A DNA stretch of 64,000 bases, from contig CAYFLU010000001.1 in assembly GCA_964343975.1 (NCBI GenBank), positions 1 to 64,000 of the forward strand, in the 5' to 3' direction. Origin of the DNA: SCUN01 sp964343975 (lineage in GTDB: Bacteria > Acidobacteriota > Vicinamibacteria > Vicinamibacterales > SCN-69-37). The translations under genes and the position numbers were made by a program. Shown here piece by piece: positions 16,210 to 24,415 of the stretch. The notes below the pieces were generated by a model. That model was not told the DNA's origin. It saw only the letters and a list, made by a program, of their open reading frames with translations, and did no database searches. Numbering within the stretch: the stretch's first letter is position 1; the number at the start of each line of letters is the position of its first letter.

Positions 16210-16509
16210 TCACTCCTTGTCGAGTTCGCGGAGAATGTGCTGCGCACGCGCGATGTCTCTCGACTGACTCGACTTGCTGCCACCACATAGCAGCAGTAAC
16301 ACCACCCGGCCGCGCTGGGCGAAGTAGACGCGATAGCCGGGACCGACGTGTACGCGCATCTCCCGCACACCATCGCCGACGGATTTGACATCACCGAGAT
16401 TGCCCAGCCTCGCCGACTCCAGTCGCGCCAGGATGCGAGCGCGAGCCTTGAGATCGGCCAGTGTCCTCAGCCACTGGTCGAAGGTGTCGGTCGACTGCAG
16501 CTGATACAC
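16210..16509 (-). CDS. Toxin of the HI1419 (RelE/ParE-like) addiction-module family
   Basis: About 99 residues. Core motifs: TFDQWLRTLADLKARARILARL, LGNLGDVKSVGDGVREMRVH, GPGYRVYFAQRGRVVLLLLCGG and SQSRDIARAQHI. RelE/ParE-fold toxins cut ribosome-bound mRNA or poison gyrase. I chose the GTG at 16509 because family proteins begin just before the TDTFDQWL-type segment and because the predicted promoter would start the transcript there. A GTG at 16536 would add nine residues but lies upstream of the predicted transcription start. It is co-transcribed with the antitoxin. Confidence 0.88.
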   Translation of the reverse strand: MYQLQSTDTFDQWLRTLADLKARARILARLESARLGNLGDVKSVGDGVREMRVHVGPGYRVYFAQRGRVVLLLLCGGSKSSQSRDIARAQHILRELDKE

Positions 16510-16515
16510 ACGGGA

Positions 16516-16544
16516 AGTGTATCTGTTCGGATACACACGGTCAA
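16516..16544 (-). promoter_or_regulatory. Toxin-antitoxin promoter with overlapping palindromic operator
   Basis: On the minus strand a -35 TTGACC (16539-16544), a 17-base spacer and a -10 TACACT (16516-16521) end six bases before the toxin GTG. A perfect seven-base inverted repeat, GTGTATC and GATACAC (16517-16523 and 16530-16536, six-base spacer), covers the -10 region, the expected place for antitoxin binding. Confidence 0.65.
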
Positions 16545-16579
16545 CTGGGTTATTCCCTGCCCTAAGCGTTCGTATGGGA

Positions 16580-17461
16580 TCACTTCACGACGCCGCGGCC
16601 GCGCAGCCAGTTCGCCATCAGCACGGACCATGGCGACAGGGCCAGGTTGTCGTTCGCGAGGCCGACGCCGTGCGGGCCCTTCGCGAACACGTGCAGTTCG
16701 GCCGGCACGCCCGCTTGGCGCAGCGCGAGAAAGTAGTGGAGGCTGTTCTCCACCGGCACGGTGGTGTCTTCGTTCGTGTGGAAGATGAACGTCGGCGGCG
16801 TGTTCTTCGTCACCGCGAGTTCGCCGGAGAGTTGCCGCGCCAGCGCCGGATCGGGATTTGCGCCGAGCAGGTTGTCTCGCGAACCGGCATGCGTCCACGG
16901 CGCCGTCATGGAGATCACGGGGTAACCCAGCACGACGAAGTCGGGCCGGCTGTTCGCGCGATCGATTTCGTCCGCAGCATCCGCGCGCCCCGCATCGAAC
17001 AACGTCGACGTCGTCATCGCCAAATGCCCGCCGGCGGAGAAACCGATGATGCCGATGCGTGTGGGATCGATCTGCCACTCGGCGGCCCGCGCGCGCACGG
17101 TGCGGATCGCGCGCTGCGCGTCGCCGAGTTCGATCGGATGGTGATAGCGCGGTCCGAGGCGCGAGCGCAGCACGAACGCCGCGATGCCGAGGGAGTTGAG
17201 ATAGCTCGCGACCTGCCGGCCTTCGTGGTTCGCGGCCAGCCGCACGTACCCGCCACCCGGACACACGATCATCGCCGGCGTCGACGAGGTCATCGTCCGA
17301 GGCAGGTACACCGTGAGCGCGGGAATGTCGCTGTCGTCGGCGCCGAGCGCACCCGGCGCGGCGCCGGGCCACAGGCGAATCACTTGTCCATCGGTGAGCG
17401 GCGACGACTGAACCTGTGCCATCACCGTGGCGCTGAGGAAGACTGCGAGCACGAACTTCAC
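16580..17461 (-). CDS. Exported alpha/beta-hydrolase esterase (BD-FAE/acetyl-xylan-esterase-like)
   Basis: 293 residues with a signal peptide (MKFVLAVFLSATVMAQ). Motifs: oxyanion-loop region AMIVCPGGGYVRLA, nucleophile elbow GFSAGGHLA, acid in FHTNEDTTVP, and histidine in AKGPHGVGL. The GGGY loop and layout match lipolytic enzymes annotated as BD-FAE or xylan esterase. The likely substrates are acetyl or feruloyl esters on plant polysaccharide, which would fit the GH35 and GH43 enzymes in this window, but that is inference. A short frameshifted membrane gene lies upstream on the same strand. Confidence 0.85.
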   Translation of the reverse strand: MKFVLAVFLSATVMAQVQSSPLTDGQVIRLWPGAAPGALGADDSDIPALTVYLPRTMTSSTPAMIVCPGGGYVRLAANHEGRQVASYLNSLGIAAFVLRSRLGPRYHHPIELGDAQRAIRTVRARAAEWQIDPTRIGIIGFSAGGHLAMTTSTLFDAGRADAADEIDRANSRPDFVVLGYPVISMTAPWTHAGSRDNLLGANPDPALARQLSGELAVTKNTPPTFIFHTNEDTTVPVENSLHYFLALRQAGVPAELHVFAKGPHGVGLANDNLALSPWSVLMANWLRGRGVVK

Positions 17462-17470
17462 GAGTAAAGG

Positions 17471-17643
17471 CTACTCCTTCGGGCTGCGCTGCAGCAGCGC
17501 GCCGATGGCGGTGAGGATCTCGCCTTGCTGCTTGCGGATCTGGTGGAGCGTGACGAGCGCCCAGATGCCGGCGGCGACGGGCACGAGCCAGAAGAGCCGG
17601 CCACGAGCACGACGAACAACTCAGGAACACCCACTCCCATCAT
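17471..17643 (-). pseudogene. Small one-helix membrane protein with a -1 frameshift
   Basis: The start reads MMGVGVPELFVVLVAG. One base later, the neighbouring frame continues it naturally with LFWLVPVAAGIWALVTLHQI and then RKQQGEILTAIGALLQ to a TAG at 17471. The total length of 173 bases is one short of a whole number of codons, pointing to a single-base loss near 17600 in a GC-rich run. Repaired, it would be about 57 residues with one transmembrane helix and a basic, helical cytoplasmic tail. A sequencing error is possible. Confidence 0.6.
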
Positions 17644-17650
17644 GGCTCCC

Positions 17651-17722
17651 TCACTGCACTTTCTTGTAGACGAGCTTCATCTTGATGGGCTGGCCGGCGA
17701 GGGTGCGGTGTGGCCGGTTCAG
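17651..17722 (-). pseudogene. C-terminal fragment of an unidentified gene
   Basis: About 23 residues before a TGA read RTLAGQPIKMKLVYKKVQ, which looks like a genuine protein tail on codon use and composition but has no continuation upstream. The 230 bases to its right (17723-17950) hold no credible gene: only short frames, lower GC than the surroundings, and the serine dehydratase promoter. Confidence 0.35.
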
Positions 17723-17938
17723 TTTCGGCTGTCAACGCAGTAGAACGGCGAGTGCCGCCTTGGAATAGAGATACGTGGATTCGGGTTGTACTGGATAGCT
17801 CGTCGGCACGACATTTGCGCGGCGCGATAAGAGTGGACGACATCTCTAGGTGACTACGGATCCCCTCAAGAGTCCAATGCGATGGTCTCAAAGACGCAGT
17901 CTTGATCCCTCGCAATGGAAGAAGATGGGCCATACAGC

Positions 17939-17944
17939 TATCAT
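17939..17944 (+). promoter_or_regulatory. Putative -10 box, leaderless start of L-serine dehydratase gene
   Basis: TATCAT followed by exactly six bases and the ATG at 17951. No -35 of good quality is seen at 17-18 bases. Confidence 0.45.
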
Positions 17945-17950
17945 CCCCAC

Positions 17951-19357
17951 ATGCCTTCAGCCGTCAGCATCTTCAACGACGTCGTCGGTCCGGTGATGCG
18001 TGGGGCGTCGAGCTCGCATTGCGCGGCGGCGCTGCGGATCGGGCGACTGGCGCGCGATCTGATGCACGGCGCGATCGACCATATCCTGATCGAGTTCGAC
18101 ACCAACGGCTCACTGCCCAACACACACGAAGGCCAGGGCTCCGACATGGGGCTCTTCGGTGGGCTCCTCGGCTGGGACGCGGCCGACGAGCGGCTGCCGA
18201 AATCCGGTGACGCACTGCGCGCGGCAGGCACCAAGGTGGAATTCCGCTACATCGACTGCCACGACCCGCACCCGAACACGTACCGCCTCACGCTGAAGAA
18301 CGCGCGCGAACAGCACACGATGATCGCCATCTCCACCGGCGGCGGGATGATCGAAGTGCTCGAGATCGATGGCGAAAAAGTGTCGCTCGACGGCGGGAGC
18401 GACGTCGACTTCCATGGGCGCACACTGAAACAAGTCCTGCCCGTGCGCTCCACGCCGAATGCGTCACTGCCCTTCCAAACGTTCCAAGACCTGATGCGGC
18501 TCGATGCGGGCCGCAACCGCGCGCTGTGGGAATACGCCGTCGACTACGAAGCCGCCCGCGGCGCACTCGACCGCACCACCGTGCTGACGATGATGGTCGA
18601 CATCGTCCGCATCCTGCGCACGTCCATCGCCGAAGGCATCGCCGGCACACACTACGACGACCGCATCCTCGGCCACCAGAGCGGGAAGTTCGCCGCCGCG
18701 ATGGAACGCGACAACCTGCTCGACGCCGGCGCGCTGAATCGCGCGGTGCTGTACGTCACCGCACTGATGGAAGTGAAAAGCTCGATGGGCGTGATCGTCG
18801 CGGCGCCCACCGCCGGCGCGTGCGCCGCACTGCCCGGCGCCACGATCGCGTTCGCCGAAGACATGGGCCTCGACGAAACCGAGATGGCCAAAGCGATGCT
18901 CGCCGCCGGCGCGATCGGCCTCTTCATCGCCGGCCCCTGGACCTTCGCCGCCGAAGTGGGCGGCTGCCAGGCCGAAGGCGGCTCGGCCGCCGCAATGGCT
19001 GCCGCCGCACTCGTCACCCTCGCGGGCGGCAACCTGCGCCAGTCCACCGGCGCCGCCTCCATGGCGCTCCAAAGCATGCTCGGCCTGATCTGCGATCCCG
19101 TCGCCGCGCGCGTGGAAGTGCCCTGCCTCGGCAAGAACGTGATCGCCGCCAGCAACGCCGTGTCGTGCGCGAACATGGCGCTCGCCGGCTTCGACCACCT
19201 GATCCCGTTCGACGAAACCGTGGACGCCGCGCGCCGCGTGGCCCTCAACATGCCGCGCGAACACCGCTGCACCGCTCTCGGCGGATTGGCGACGACGCCG
19301 ACGGGAATCAAACTGAGTGAGGACCTGCAGCGGCGACTGACGGCGTCGAAAAAGTAG
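17951..19357 (+). CDS. sdaA: L-serine ammonia-lyase (iron-sulfur L-serine dehydratase), single chain
   Basis: 468 residues, the fused single-chain form (beta domain then alpha domain). The beta part has IFNDVVGPVMRGASSSHCAAA and NTHEGQGSDMGLFGGLLG; the alpha part has VIVAAPTAGACAALPGATI, AAEVGGCQAEGGSAAAMAAA and LGLICDPVAARVEVPC. Cysteines in GGCQAE, ICDPVA and VPCLGKN match the [4Fe-4S] ligand positions. The enzyme converts L-serine to pyruvate and ammonia in the cytosol. I chose the ATG at 17951 (MPSAVSIFNDV) over an upstream in-frame ATG at 17915 because family proteins start there and a -10 box precedes it. Confidence 0.93.
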   Translation: MPSAVSIFNDVVGPVMRGASSSHCAAALRIGRLARDLMHGAIDHILIEFDTNGSLPNTHEGQGSDMGLFGGLLGWDAADERLPKSGDALRAAGTKVEFRYIDCHDPHPNTYRLTLKNAREQHTMIAISTGGGMIEVLEIDGEKVSLDGGSDVDFHGRTLKQVLPVRSTPNASLPFQTFQDLMRLDAGRNRALWEYAVDYEAARGALDRTTVLTMMVDIVRILRTSIAEGIAGTHYDDRILGHQSGKFAAAMERDNLLDAGALNRAVLYVTALMEVKSSMGVIVAAPTAGACAALPGATIAFAEDMGLDETEMAKAMLAAGAIGLFIAGPWTFAAEVGGCQAEGGSAAAMAAAALVTLAGGNLRQSTGAASMALQSMLGLICDPVAARVEVPCLGKNVIAASNAVSCANMALAGFDHLIPFDETVDAARRVALNMPREHRCTALGGLATTPTGIKLSEDLQRRLTASKK

Positions 19358-19552
19358 CTACCGCAAAGCTTTCACCCTCTTCGGATCCACTTTCCACACC
19401 GCCGCCCCACTCGCGGTGATCCACAACGCGTCGTCGCTGAACAACATCGCGCCGCCACCCACGCCGCTGAAGGCGTGCGTGACGTGATTCTTCTTGGGAT
19501 CGATGCGCACGAGCGTTGATCCCGGCGCCGAGACCCACACGGCGCCGGCGCC
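19358..19552 (-). pseudogene. C-terminal fragment of a beta-propeller (NHL/YncE-like) protein
   Basis: About 64 residues: AVWVSAPGSTLVRIDPKKNH, then GGGAMLFSDDALWITASGAA and VWKVDPKRVKAL before the stop. The repeated xxWVxxxGxxxVRIDPxxN blade motif is typical of seven-bladed propellers. All upstream blades are missing: at about 19552 the sequence changes to a forward-strand DUF1553 fragment. The stop codon directly abuts the serine dehydratase stop. Confidence 0.6.
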
Positions 19553-19554
19553 CG

Positions 19555-20421
19555 GACACGCCGAGCAACTTCGGCAAGAACGGCGACCGCCCGAGCCATC
19601 CCGAGCTGCTCGACTACCTGGCGCAGCGCTTCATCACGGGCAAGATGTCGATCAAGGCGCTGCACCGCGAGATCATGCGCAGCCGCACCTATCAGCTCGC
19701 GGTCACCGAGAACGCGGCCAACGCGGAGAAAGACGCCGCGAACCGCCTCTACTGGCGCGGGCAAACGCGCCGCATGACGGCGGAGCAGATCCGCGATTCG
19801 GTCCTGTTCGTGTCGAAGGCGCTCGACGAGAAGCGCGGTGGGCCGTCGATCAAACTCACGCCGCTCGCCACGCGCCGCACCGTGTATGCGCAGGTGAGCC
19901 GCTACAAGCTCGACGAGTTCCTCGCGCTCTTCGACTACCCGAGCCCGAGCCAGTCGGCCGAGAAGCGCTTCTCCACCAACGTGCCGCTGCAGCGCCTCTT
20001 CTTCATGAACTCCGACTTCATGCAGCAGAACGCGGAGCGGCTGGCCGCGCGCATCGCCGGCGAACCCGACGACACCGCGCGCATCCAGAAGGCGTATCGC
20101 GCGATCTTCGGCCGCATCCCCACTGCTGCCGAAGTGCAGGCCGGGCGCGACTACCTCGCGGCCGAGCCGATGAAGCAGTACGAAGAGCGCAAAGCCGAAG
20201 CGGCAAAAGCCAAAGAGAAAGACGCGAAAGACGGCAAGGATGTGAAGGCGGACGCCAAGCCTGGTGCGGCTGCCGCTGCAGATGCGGCTCAAAACATGAT
20301 GTCGGGCGTGACGCCCGGAAAGCCCGGTGAGAAGCCGGAAGCCGAGATGCAGCCGGTCACCGTGCTCGGCCGCTACATCAAGGTGCTGCTCAGCTCGAAC
20401 GAGTTCCTCTTCATCCGGTAA
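19555..20421 (+). pseudogene. C-terminal DUF1553 fragment of a PSD1 cytochrome gene
   Basis: About 288 residues. The fragment opens in mid-domain with DTPSNFGKNGDRPSHPELLD and continues through FITGKMSIKALHREIMRS, TRRMTAEQIRDSVLFVSKAL and NVPLQRLFFMNSDFMQ to a normal end (YIKVLLSSNEFLFIR). An Ala/Lys-rich low-complexity insert (EAAKAKEKDAKDGKD) lies in the last third. The haem domain, DUF1549 and the first half of DUF1553 are missing, and no start codon is present. It is paired, as in intact operons, with a following DUF1501 start. Confidence 0.75.
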
Positions 20422-20427
20422 CCGCTG

Positions 20428-20526
20428 ATGTCACACAAGCCTCCGCCTCCCGTCACCCGCCGCGATGCACTCTGCCGCATGGGCGGCGGCTTCGGCATGC
20501 TCGCGTTCGCGTCGCTCGTTTCGCGC
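20428..20526 (+). pseudogene. N-terminal fragment of a DUF1501 protein
   Basis: About 33 residues, MSHKPPPPVTRRDALCRMGG then GFGMLAFASLV. This is a Tat signal in the form typical for DUF1501 proteins encoded after DUF1553 genes. The frame then runs into sequence that codes for an alpha/beta hydrolase on the opposite strand, so the gene is cut after its signal peptide. Confidence 0.65.
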
Positions 20527-21404
20527 GCGAGCTGGACCACGCGCGGTTTTTGCGTCGTGGCAGCCGTCATCGTCACGGGCAACACGCCATTGGAGAAACG
20601 CGCCAGCACGGCGTCGAAGTCGCGTCGCACGTCTGGGAAGGCGGCGTGACAGTCCGCATCAGTCTTGCAGTCCTCGATGAGACGCGTCAGCGCATTCTCC
20701 GACGCCTTCGCAAACGGCAGCGGCAAGCGGAAGTCGGGCGGAACGACACCGATGAGGAACGCGGCGCGGGTGTGCGTCGGATGCTGACGCGCGTAGACGA
20801 GCGACGCCAGCGTTCCGTAGGACGCGCCCGCCAGATTGACCTGCTCGTAGCCAAGTGCCACTCGCACATCGTCGATGTCGTCCGTCGCGATCGAGGTCGT
20901 GTATTTCGTGAGATCCGCAATGGGTGTCAGCGCATCGCGACACGCACGAATGGCGGCGATGGGAAACAGCGGGCCGAAGTAGCCGTCGAGATTCGACGGC
21001 GCCTCACCGATGTCGCCGCACTTCAACGGGTTCGACTTGCCGGTGCCGCGCTGGTCAACGAAGACGAGATCGTGATCAGCGCGTAAGCCCTTCAGATACT
21101 GCTGACTCACAGGGCCGGCTGACTGCGTCGCCACGCCGCCGGGTCCGCCTTCGAACCAGAACACCGGAGGCTGGGTGGCCTTGGCCGTGGCCGACACGAC
21201 GAGTACGTTTAGTGCGATCGTTCGGCCTGCCTTCGCCACGCGATCCTCGAAGACCTCGAGCGTGCCGCAGCGGCCACTGCCGGGGCCCGACGGGCCATCA
21301 CATGGCGTCAGCACCACACGCGGTGTTTGCGTCGCCTGCGGCGTCGACGCGCACAGCGTCAGCGTCAACGCCATCGCGAAGACTGGGAGCGCGGCTCGGC
21401 GCAT
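20527..21404 (-). pseudogene. Alpha/beta hydrolase (proline iminopeptidase/TAP-like), C-terminus missing
   Basis: About 292 residues from the ATG at 21404: signal peptide (MRRAALPVFAMALTLTLC), oxyanion motif VFWFEGGPGGVATQS, LVFVDQRGTGKSNPL and the nucleophile elbow LAGASYGTLASLVYARQHP. The expected catalytic aspartate and histidine, normally in the last third, are absent because the coding sequence is replaced near 20527 by the DUF1501 fragment. It is therefore probably inactive. It lies three bases downstream of the membrane-protein gene that ends at 21408. Confidence 0.7.
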
Positions 21405-21407
21405 CGA

Positions 21408-21875
21408 CTACGAGCGATCCCGCCCGGCAAACACGATCGGCAGACCAACAAACGGCACGTGACCAGCCAGCTGAATGAACCACCGCACGGTGAGCGACGG
21501 CAGCTTGTGCGTCATCAGCGGAATCACCGCCCACGACATCGTGGTCCAGATGAGCGGGCCGTAGATGGCGGCCACAAGCACCGTGCCCGCCGCGGATTGT
21601 GTGGCGGGTTTGATGAAGCGTCGGCAGGACAGGAAGAAGACAAAGATCCCTGCCCACGTGAACGCCACCGCGAAATGACACGCGATGCCCAGCAGCACGC
21701 CGGTGGCGCCCCGGTCGAACATCGACGCGCCGAACGGCGCGGCGGCCACGCCTTGCCAGAGGCGCGTGATCGATCCGCCATTCATGAACTTCGTCTGTCC
21801 GCAGGCCCACAGGAAGTCCGTGATGCCGCAGGCGAGCCCGGCGCGAACCCAGCGCTGAACGGGCGTCGGCGTCAC
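21408..21875 (-). CDS. Hypothetical membrane protein
   Basis: 155 residues with about four transmembrane stretches: ATGVLLGIACHFAVAFTWAG, IFVFFLSCRRF, AGTVLVAAIYGPLIWTTMS and FIQLAGHVPFVGLPIVFAG. The N-terminus contains CGITDFLWACGQTKF. I have seen similar acidobacterial proteins but cannot name the family. I chose the GTG at 21875 because it overlaps the DUF1028 stop (GTGA), a coupling seen repeatedly in this genome. Confidence 0.6.
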   Translation of the reverse strand: MTPTPVQRWVRAGLACGITDFLWACGQTKFMNGGSITRLWQGVAAAPFGASMFDRGATGVLLGIACHFAVAFTWAGIFVFFLSCRRFIKPATQSAAGTVLVAAIYGPLIWTTMSWAVIPLMTHKLPSLTVRWFIQLAGHVPFVGLPIVFAGRDRS

Positions 21876-22696
21876 TTTCTTTGCGCCTTCTTCCAGGCGT
21901 CGTATCTGAGCCGCAGCGTCTTCACCGGGTTGCCGTCTTCTTCCGGCTTGATGTCGGTTTCGCTGACGCTGAGGAACATCGAGAAGTCGCCGTCGCTGAA
22001 CGCGACCTTGTTCTTGTCGGTTTTCTCGGCGAGGAGGATGTAGGCGATGTGCGCGGTTTTCGTCACGCACGGCGCCGGCGTCTTCGGCGTGGAGTCGCAC
22101 GAGCAACGCTTGTCGCCGCCCTTCGCATCGGCCGCTTCCATCGCGGCCATCACGCGATCGGTCAACTCGCCCTTCGCCGCGATGAACGCCTTCACCGCGT
22201 CGTGCACCACATCGTCACTCGCGAGGATGTTGCCCTGAATGGAATAGAAGATGGGCTCGCCGGGCACCTGGCCCTGCTGGTGCAGTGACGCCGCCTGATT
22301 GCCCGTGCCCGAGTGCCCGGCGGCGCGGCCGGTCATGTCGATGATGCCGAACTGGCGCGACTGAAACTGCGGATCCGCGCTCAGCATCTCGATGATCTTC
22401 GCGGGGTCCGTGCCCTTCTGCAGTTCGGCGTAGATCAGGTTCTGATTCGCGAACGTGGAGTCCACATTCGCCTGTGCCGCTGCTGCTGCTTTGCCGGGCA
22501 CCACGATGGCCTGGATGCTGCGGAGGCCGAACGGTGGGGCGCGACGCACGAGATTTGCGCCTGTCACGCACGTGGCGGAGGCGACGACGGACTGACCGGT
22601 CTTGGCGTTCAGCGCGACCACCGACCAGGTGGCGAAGGCGGGGCGTGGAAGAGCCAGCAGCGCCAGTACGGCGACGGACTTCAGCAGTTTCTGCAT
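21872..22696 (-). CDS. Exported DUF1028 (Ntn-hydrolase-like) protein
   Basis: 274 residues. Signal peptide MQKLLKSVAVLALLALPRPAFA; the mature part begins TWSVVALNAKTGQSVVASAT, the usual DUF1028 start. Then come GKAAAAAQANVDSTFANQNL, IEMLSADPQFQSRQFGIIDM, GRAAGHSGTGN and FYSIQGNILAS. DUF1028 proteins are predicted Ntn-fold hydrolases; substrates are unknown. An insertion KRCSCDSTPKTPAPC holds three cysteines and could bind metal or be disulfide bonded. TACACT lies six bases before the ATG. It is divergent from the thioredoxin-like gene. Confidence 0.85.
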   Translation of the reverse strand: MQKLLKSVAVLALLALPRPAFATWSVVALNAKTGQSVVASATCVTGANLVRRAPPFGLRSIQAIVVPGKAAAAAQANVDSTFANQNLIYAELQKGTDPAKIIEMLSADPQFQSRQFGIIDMTGRAAGHSGTGNQAASLHQQGQVPGEPIFYSIQGNILASDDVVHDAVKAFIAAKGELTDRVMAAMEAADAKGGDKRCSCDSTPKTPAPCVTKTAHIAYILLAEKTDKNKVAFSDGDFSMFLSVSETDIKPEEDGNPVKTLRLRYDAWKKAQRK

Positions 22697-22702
22697 TCGC
22701 GG

Positions 22703-22708
22703 AGTGTA
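22703..22708 (-). promoter_or_regulatory. Putative -10 box, leaderless start of DUF1028 gene
   Basis: TACACT on the minus strand, six bases before the ATG at 22696. It is one half of a divergent promoter pair with the box at 22751-22756. Confidence 0.45.
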
Positions 22709-22750
22709 ACCCGGTCTGCGGGCCGGCATCGCCGGATCGCGCATTCCCCG

Positions 22751-22756
22751 TATACT
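22751..22756 (+). promoter_or_regulatory. Putative -10 box, leaderless GTG start of TPR-thioredoxin gene
   Basis: TATACT followed by six bases and the GTG at 22763. Together with the opposing TACACT at 22703-22708 it makes a 66-base intergenic region with two mirror-image leaderless promoters. Confidence 0.5.
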
Positions 22757-22762
22757 GCGGCC

Positions 22763-24415
22763 GTGAAGCCGGCCATTCTGATTGCGTTGTGTCTCGGGCT
22801 CGTCGTGTCGGCGCAGGGCAGGCGTGAGACTACGGTGGTAGCGGCGCGCGAGGCCTTTGCGAAGGCCGAGGCGCTGAAGTCCACCGATCCGGAACGGGCG
22901 GCCGCGCTGTATCGCGCGAGCATCGACAGCGATCCGGGCCTGGTGCCCGCGCACGACGGCTTCATCCTCGCCATGAAACGCTGGAAGATGGGCCCGGAGC
23001 CGCCGGAACCACCACCCGATCCCAAGGGACCGAGGAACGGCAAGGGCGTGTTGATCTACTTCGCGCCGAAAACACGCGCGATTCCGCTCGGCGGCGGCGC
23101 AGCCAGCGCCGAGTTGAAGGCCGCCTACACCGCCTGGCTCGCCGCGGCGCCCTCATCACCGGCGCTCCATTGGGGACTCGGCGTGTCGACGCTGAATGTT
23201 GATCGCGCCGCCGCGGAGGCGGAGTTCCGCACAGCGCTCTCACTCGATCCGCACTTCTCGCCGGCGTACCGGTCACTCGCGTTGCTCGCGCAGCTGAATC
23301 GCGACACCACCGCACGCGCGGAGTTCCTGAAGCAAGCCGTCGACGCCGACCCGACCGACGATCAATCGGTACTCGAATACAGCGAAGTCATTCCGGAAGC
23401 CGCGCGGGCCTCGATGCTCTGGACCGTCGTGAACCGGTCCACCGGCACGACCGAAGCCTACTCGGCACTCCTCAAACTCTCGAGCGTTGCCGCGTCTCCC
23501 GCCGAGAAACTGCCCGTCTACCGCCGCATGTGGACGGACTTCCCGTCGCTGCAGAGCTACTCGCACTGCTGGTCGATGAAGACGCTCTTCACACTCACGA
23601 CCGGCGCGGATCCCGCCACGGCGCTCGCCGTCGCACGTCGCTTCGACGATGTGTGCGTAGGTGATCCGGATTGGCCGGATCTGCTCGCCTACCAGCTCAA
23701 GTTCAACGACGCGAAGGCGCTCGTGGATGCGCGCGACTTCGCGAAGGCCCGGGCGGCGCTCGCAACCTTCGCGCCGCCGCGGTCGACCGATGGCGTGCCC
23801 TACTACCTCCTGCGCGCCGATGCCGAAGGCGCCGGCAATCCCGCCGCCGGTTACGCGAGCCTGCTCTCCGCCGCCGCGAAGGAACCACGCGACGTGCTCA
23901 ACAAAGCCCTCGTCGCGGCCGGCGAGAAGCTCGGCAAATCCGTGGCGCAGGTGGACGACGAGGTGTGGTCCACGCTGACAGCCGCGGCAAAGCCCTTCAA
24001 GACGTTTTCGCTCGCGCGCTACGACACCGGCGAGAAGATCTCGCTCGAGAGTCTGAAGGGCAAGGTCGTGCTCGTGAACTTCTGGTTCCCGACGTGCGGC
24101 CCCTGCATGAACGAGTTCCCGTACATTCAGCAGGCGTACGACAAATACAAGGCCAAAGGCTTCGAGATCATCGCCGTGAACATCGTCTCGTCCGAAGACG
24201 GCCAGGCGCTACCGACGATGAAAGAGAAGAAGGTGAACTTCATCGGCGTAAAGATGCCGGATCCGGAATTCGCCGCTCGCGAGTACCGCATTGCCGGTGC
24301 GCCGACGCACTTCCTCCTCGACAAGCAGGGACGCGTGATCTACAAACCCGCGATCCACGATCGCGAAACGGCGCGCACGTTCGAGCTTGAGATCGAGCTG
24401 CTGCTCAAGCGGTAG
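22763..24415 (+). CDS. Exported TPR protein with C-terminal TlpA-like thioredoxin domain
   Basis: 550 residues starting at GTG. A signal peptide (KPAILIALCLGLVVSAQG) is followed by about 370 residues of helical TPR-like repeats (AAALYRASIDSDPGLVPAHD; ALHWGLGVSTLNVDRAAAEA; EFRTALSLDPHFSPAYRSLA). The last 140 residues form a TlpA/ResA-type domain: KTFSLARYDTGEKISLESLK, FWFPTCGPCMNEFP with a CGPC active site, and GAPTHFLLDKQGRVIYK. It probably handles disulfides or scaffolds partners in the periplasm. It overlaps the convergent gene by 11 bases. Confidence 0.83.
   Translation: MKPAILIALCLGLVVSAQGRRETTVVAAREAFAKAEALKSTDPERAAALYRASIDSDPGLVPAHDGFILAMKRWKMGPEPPEPPPDPKGPRNGKGVLIYFAPKTRAIPLGGGAASAELKAAYTAWLAAAPSSPALHWGLGVSTLNVDRAAAEAEFRTALSLDPHFSPAYRSLALLAQLNRDTTARAEFLKQAVDADPTDDQSVLEYSEVIPEAARASMLWTVVNRSTGTTEAYSALLKLSSVAASPAEKLPVYRRMWTDFPSLQSYSHCWSMKTLFTLTTGADPATALAVARRFDDVCVGDPDWPDLLAYQLKFNDAKALVDARDFAKARAALATFAPPRSTDGVPYYLLRADAEGAGNPAAGYASLLSAAAKEPRDVLNKALVAAGEKLGKSVAQVDDEVWSTLTAAAKPFKTFSLARYDTGEKISLESLKGKVVLVNFWFPTCGPCMNEFPYIQQAYDKYKAKGFEIIAVNIVSSEDGQALPTMKEKKVNFIGVKMPDPEFAAREYRIAGAPTHFLLDKQGRVIYKPAIHDRETARTFELEIELLLKR

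Noticed and set aside
17471..17643. The small membrane protein as TatA/TatE.
   Set aside because: No amphipathic helix with the TatA FG motif after the membrane segment; the tail is a basic helix of another type.
17723..17950. A hidden gene or RNA in the low-GC stretch before the serine dehydratase gene.
   Set aside because: Only short frames without start signals or family motifs and no stable conserved RNA structure recognisable by eye.
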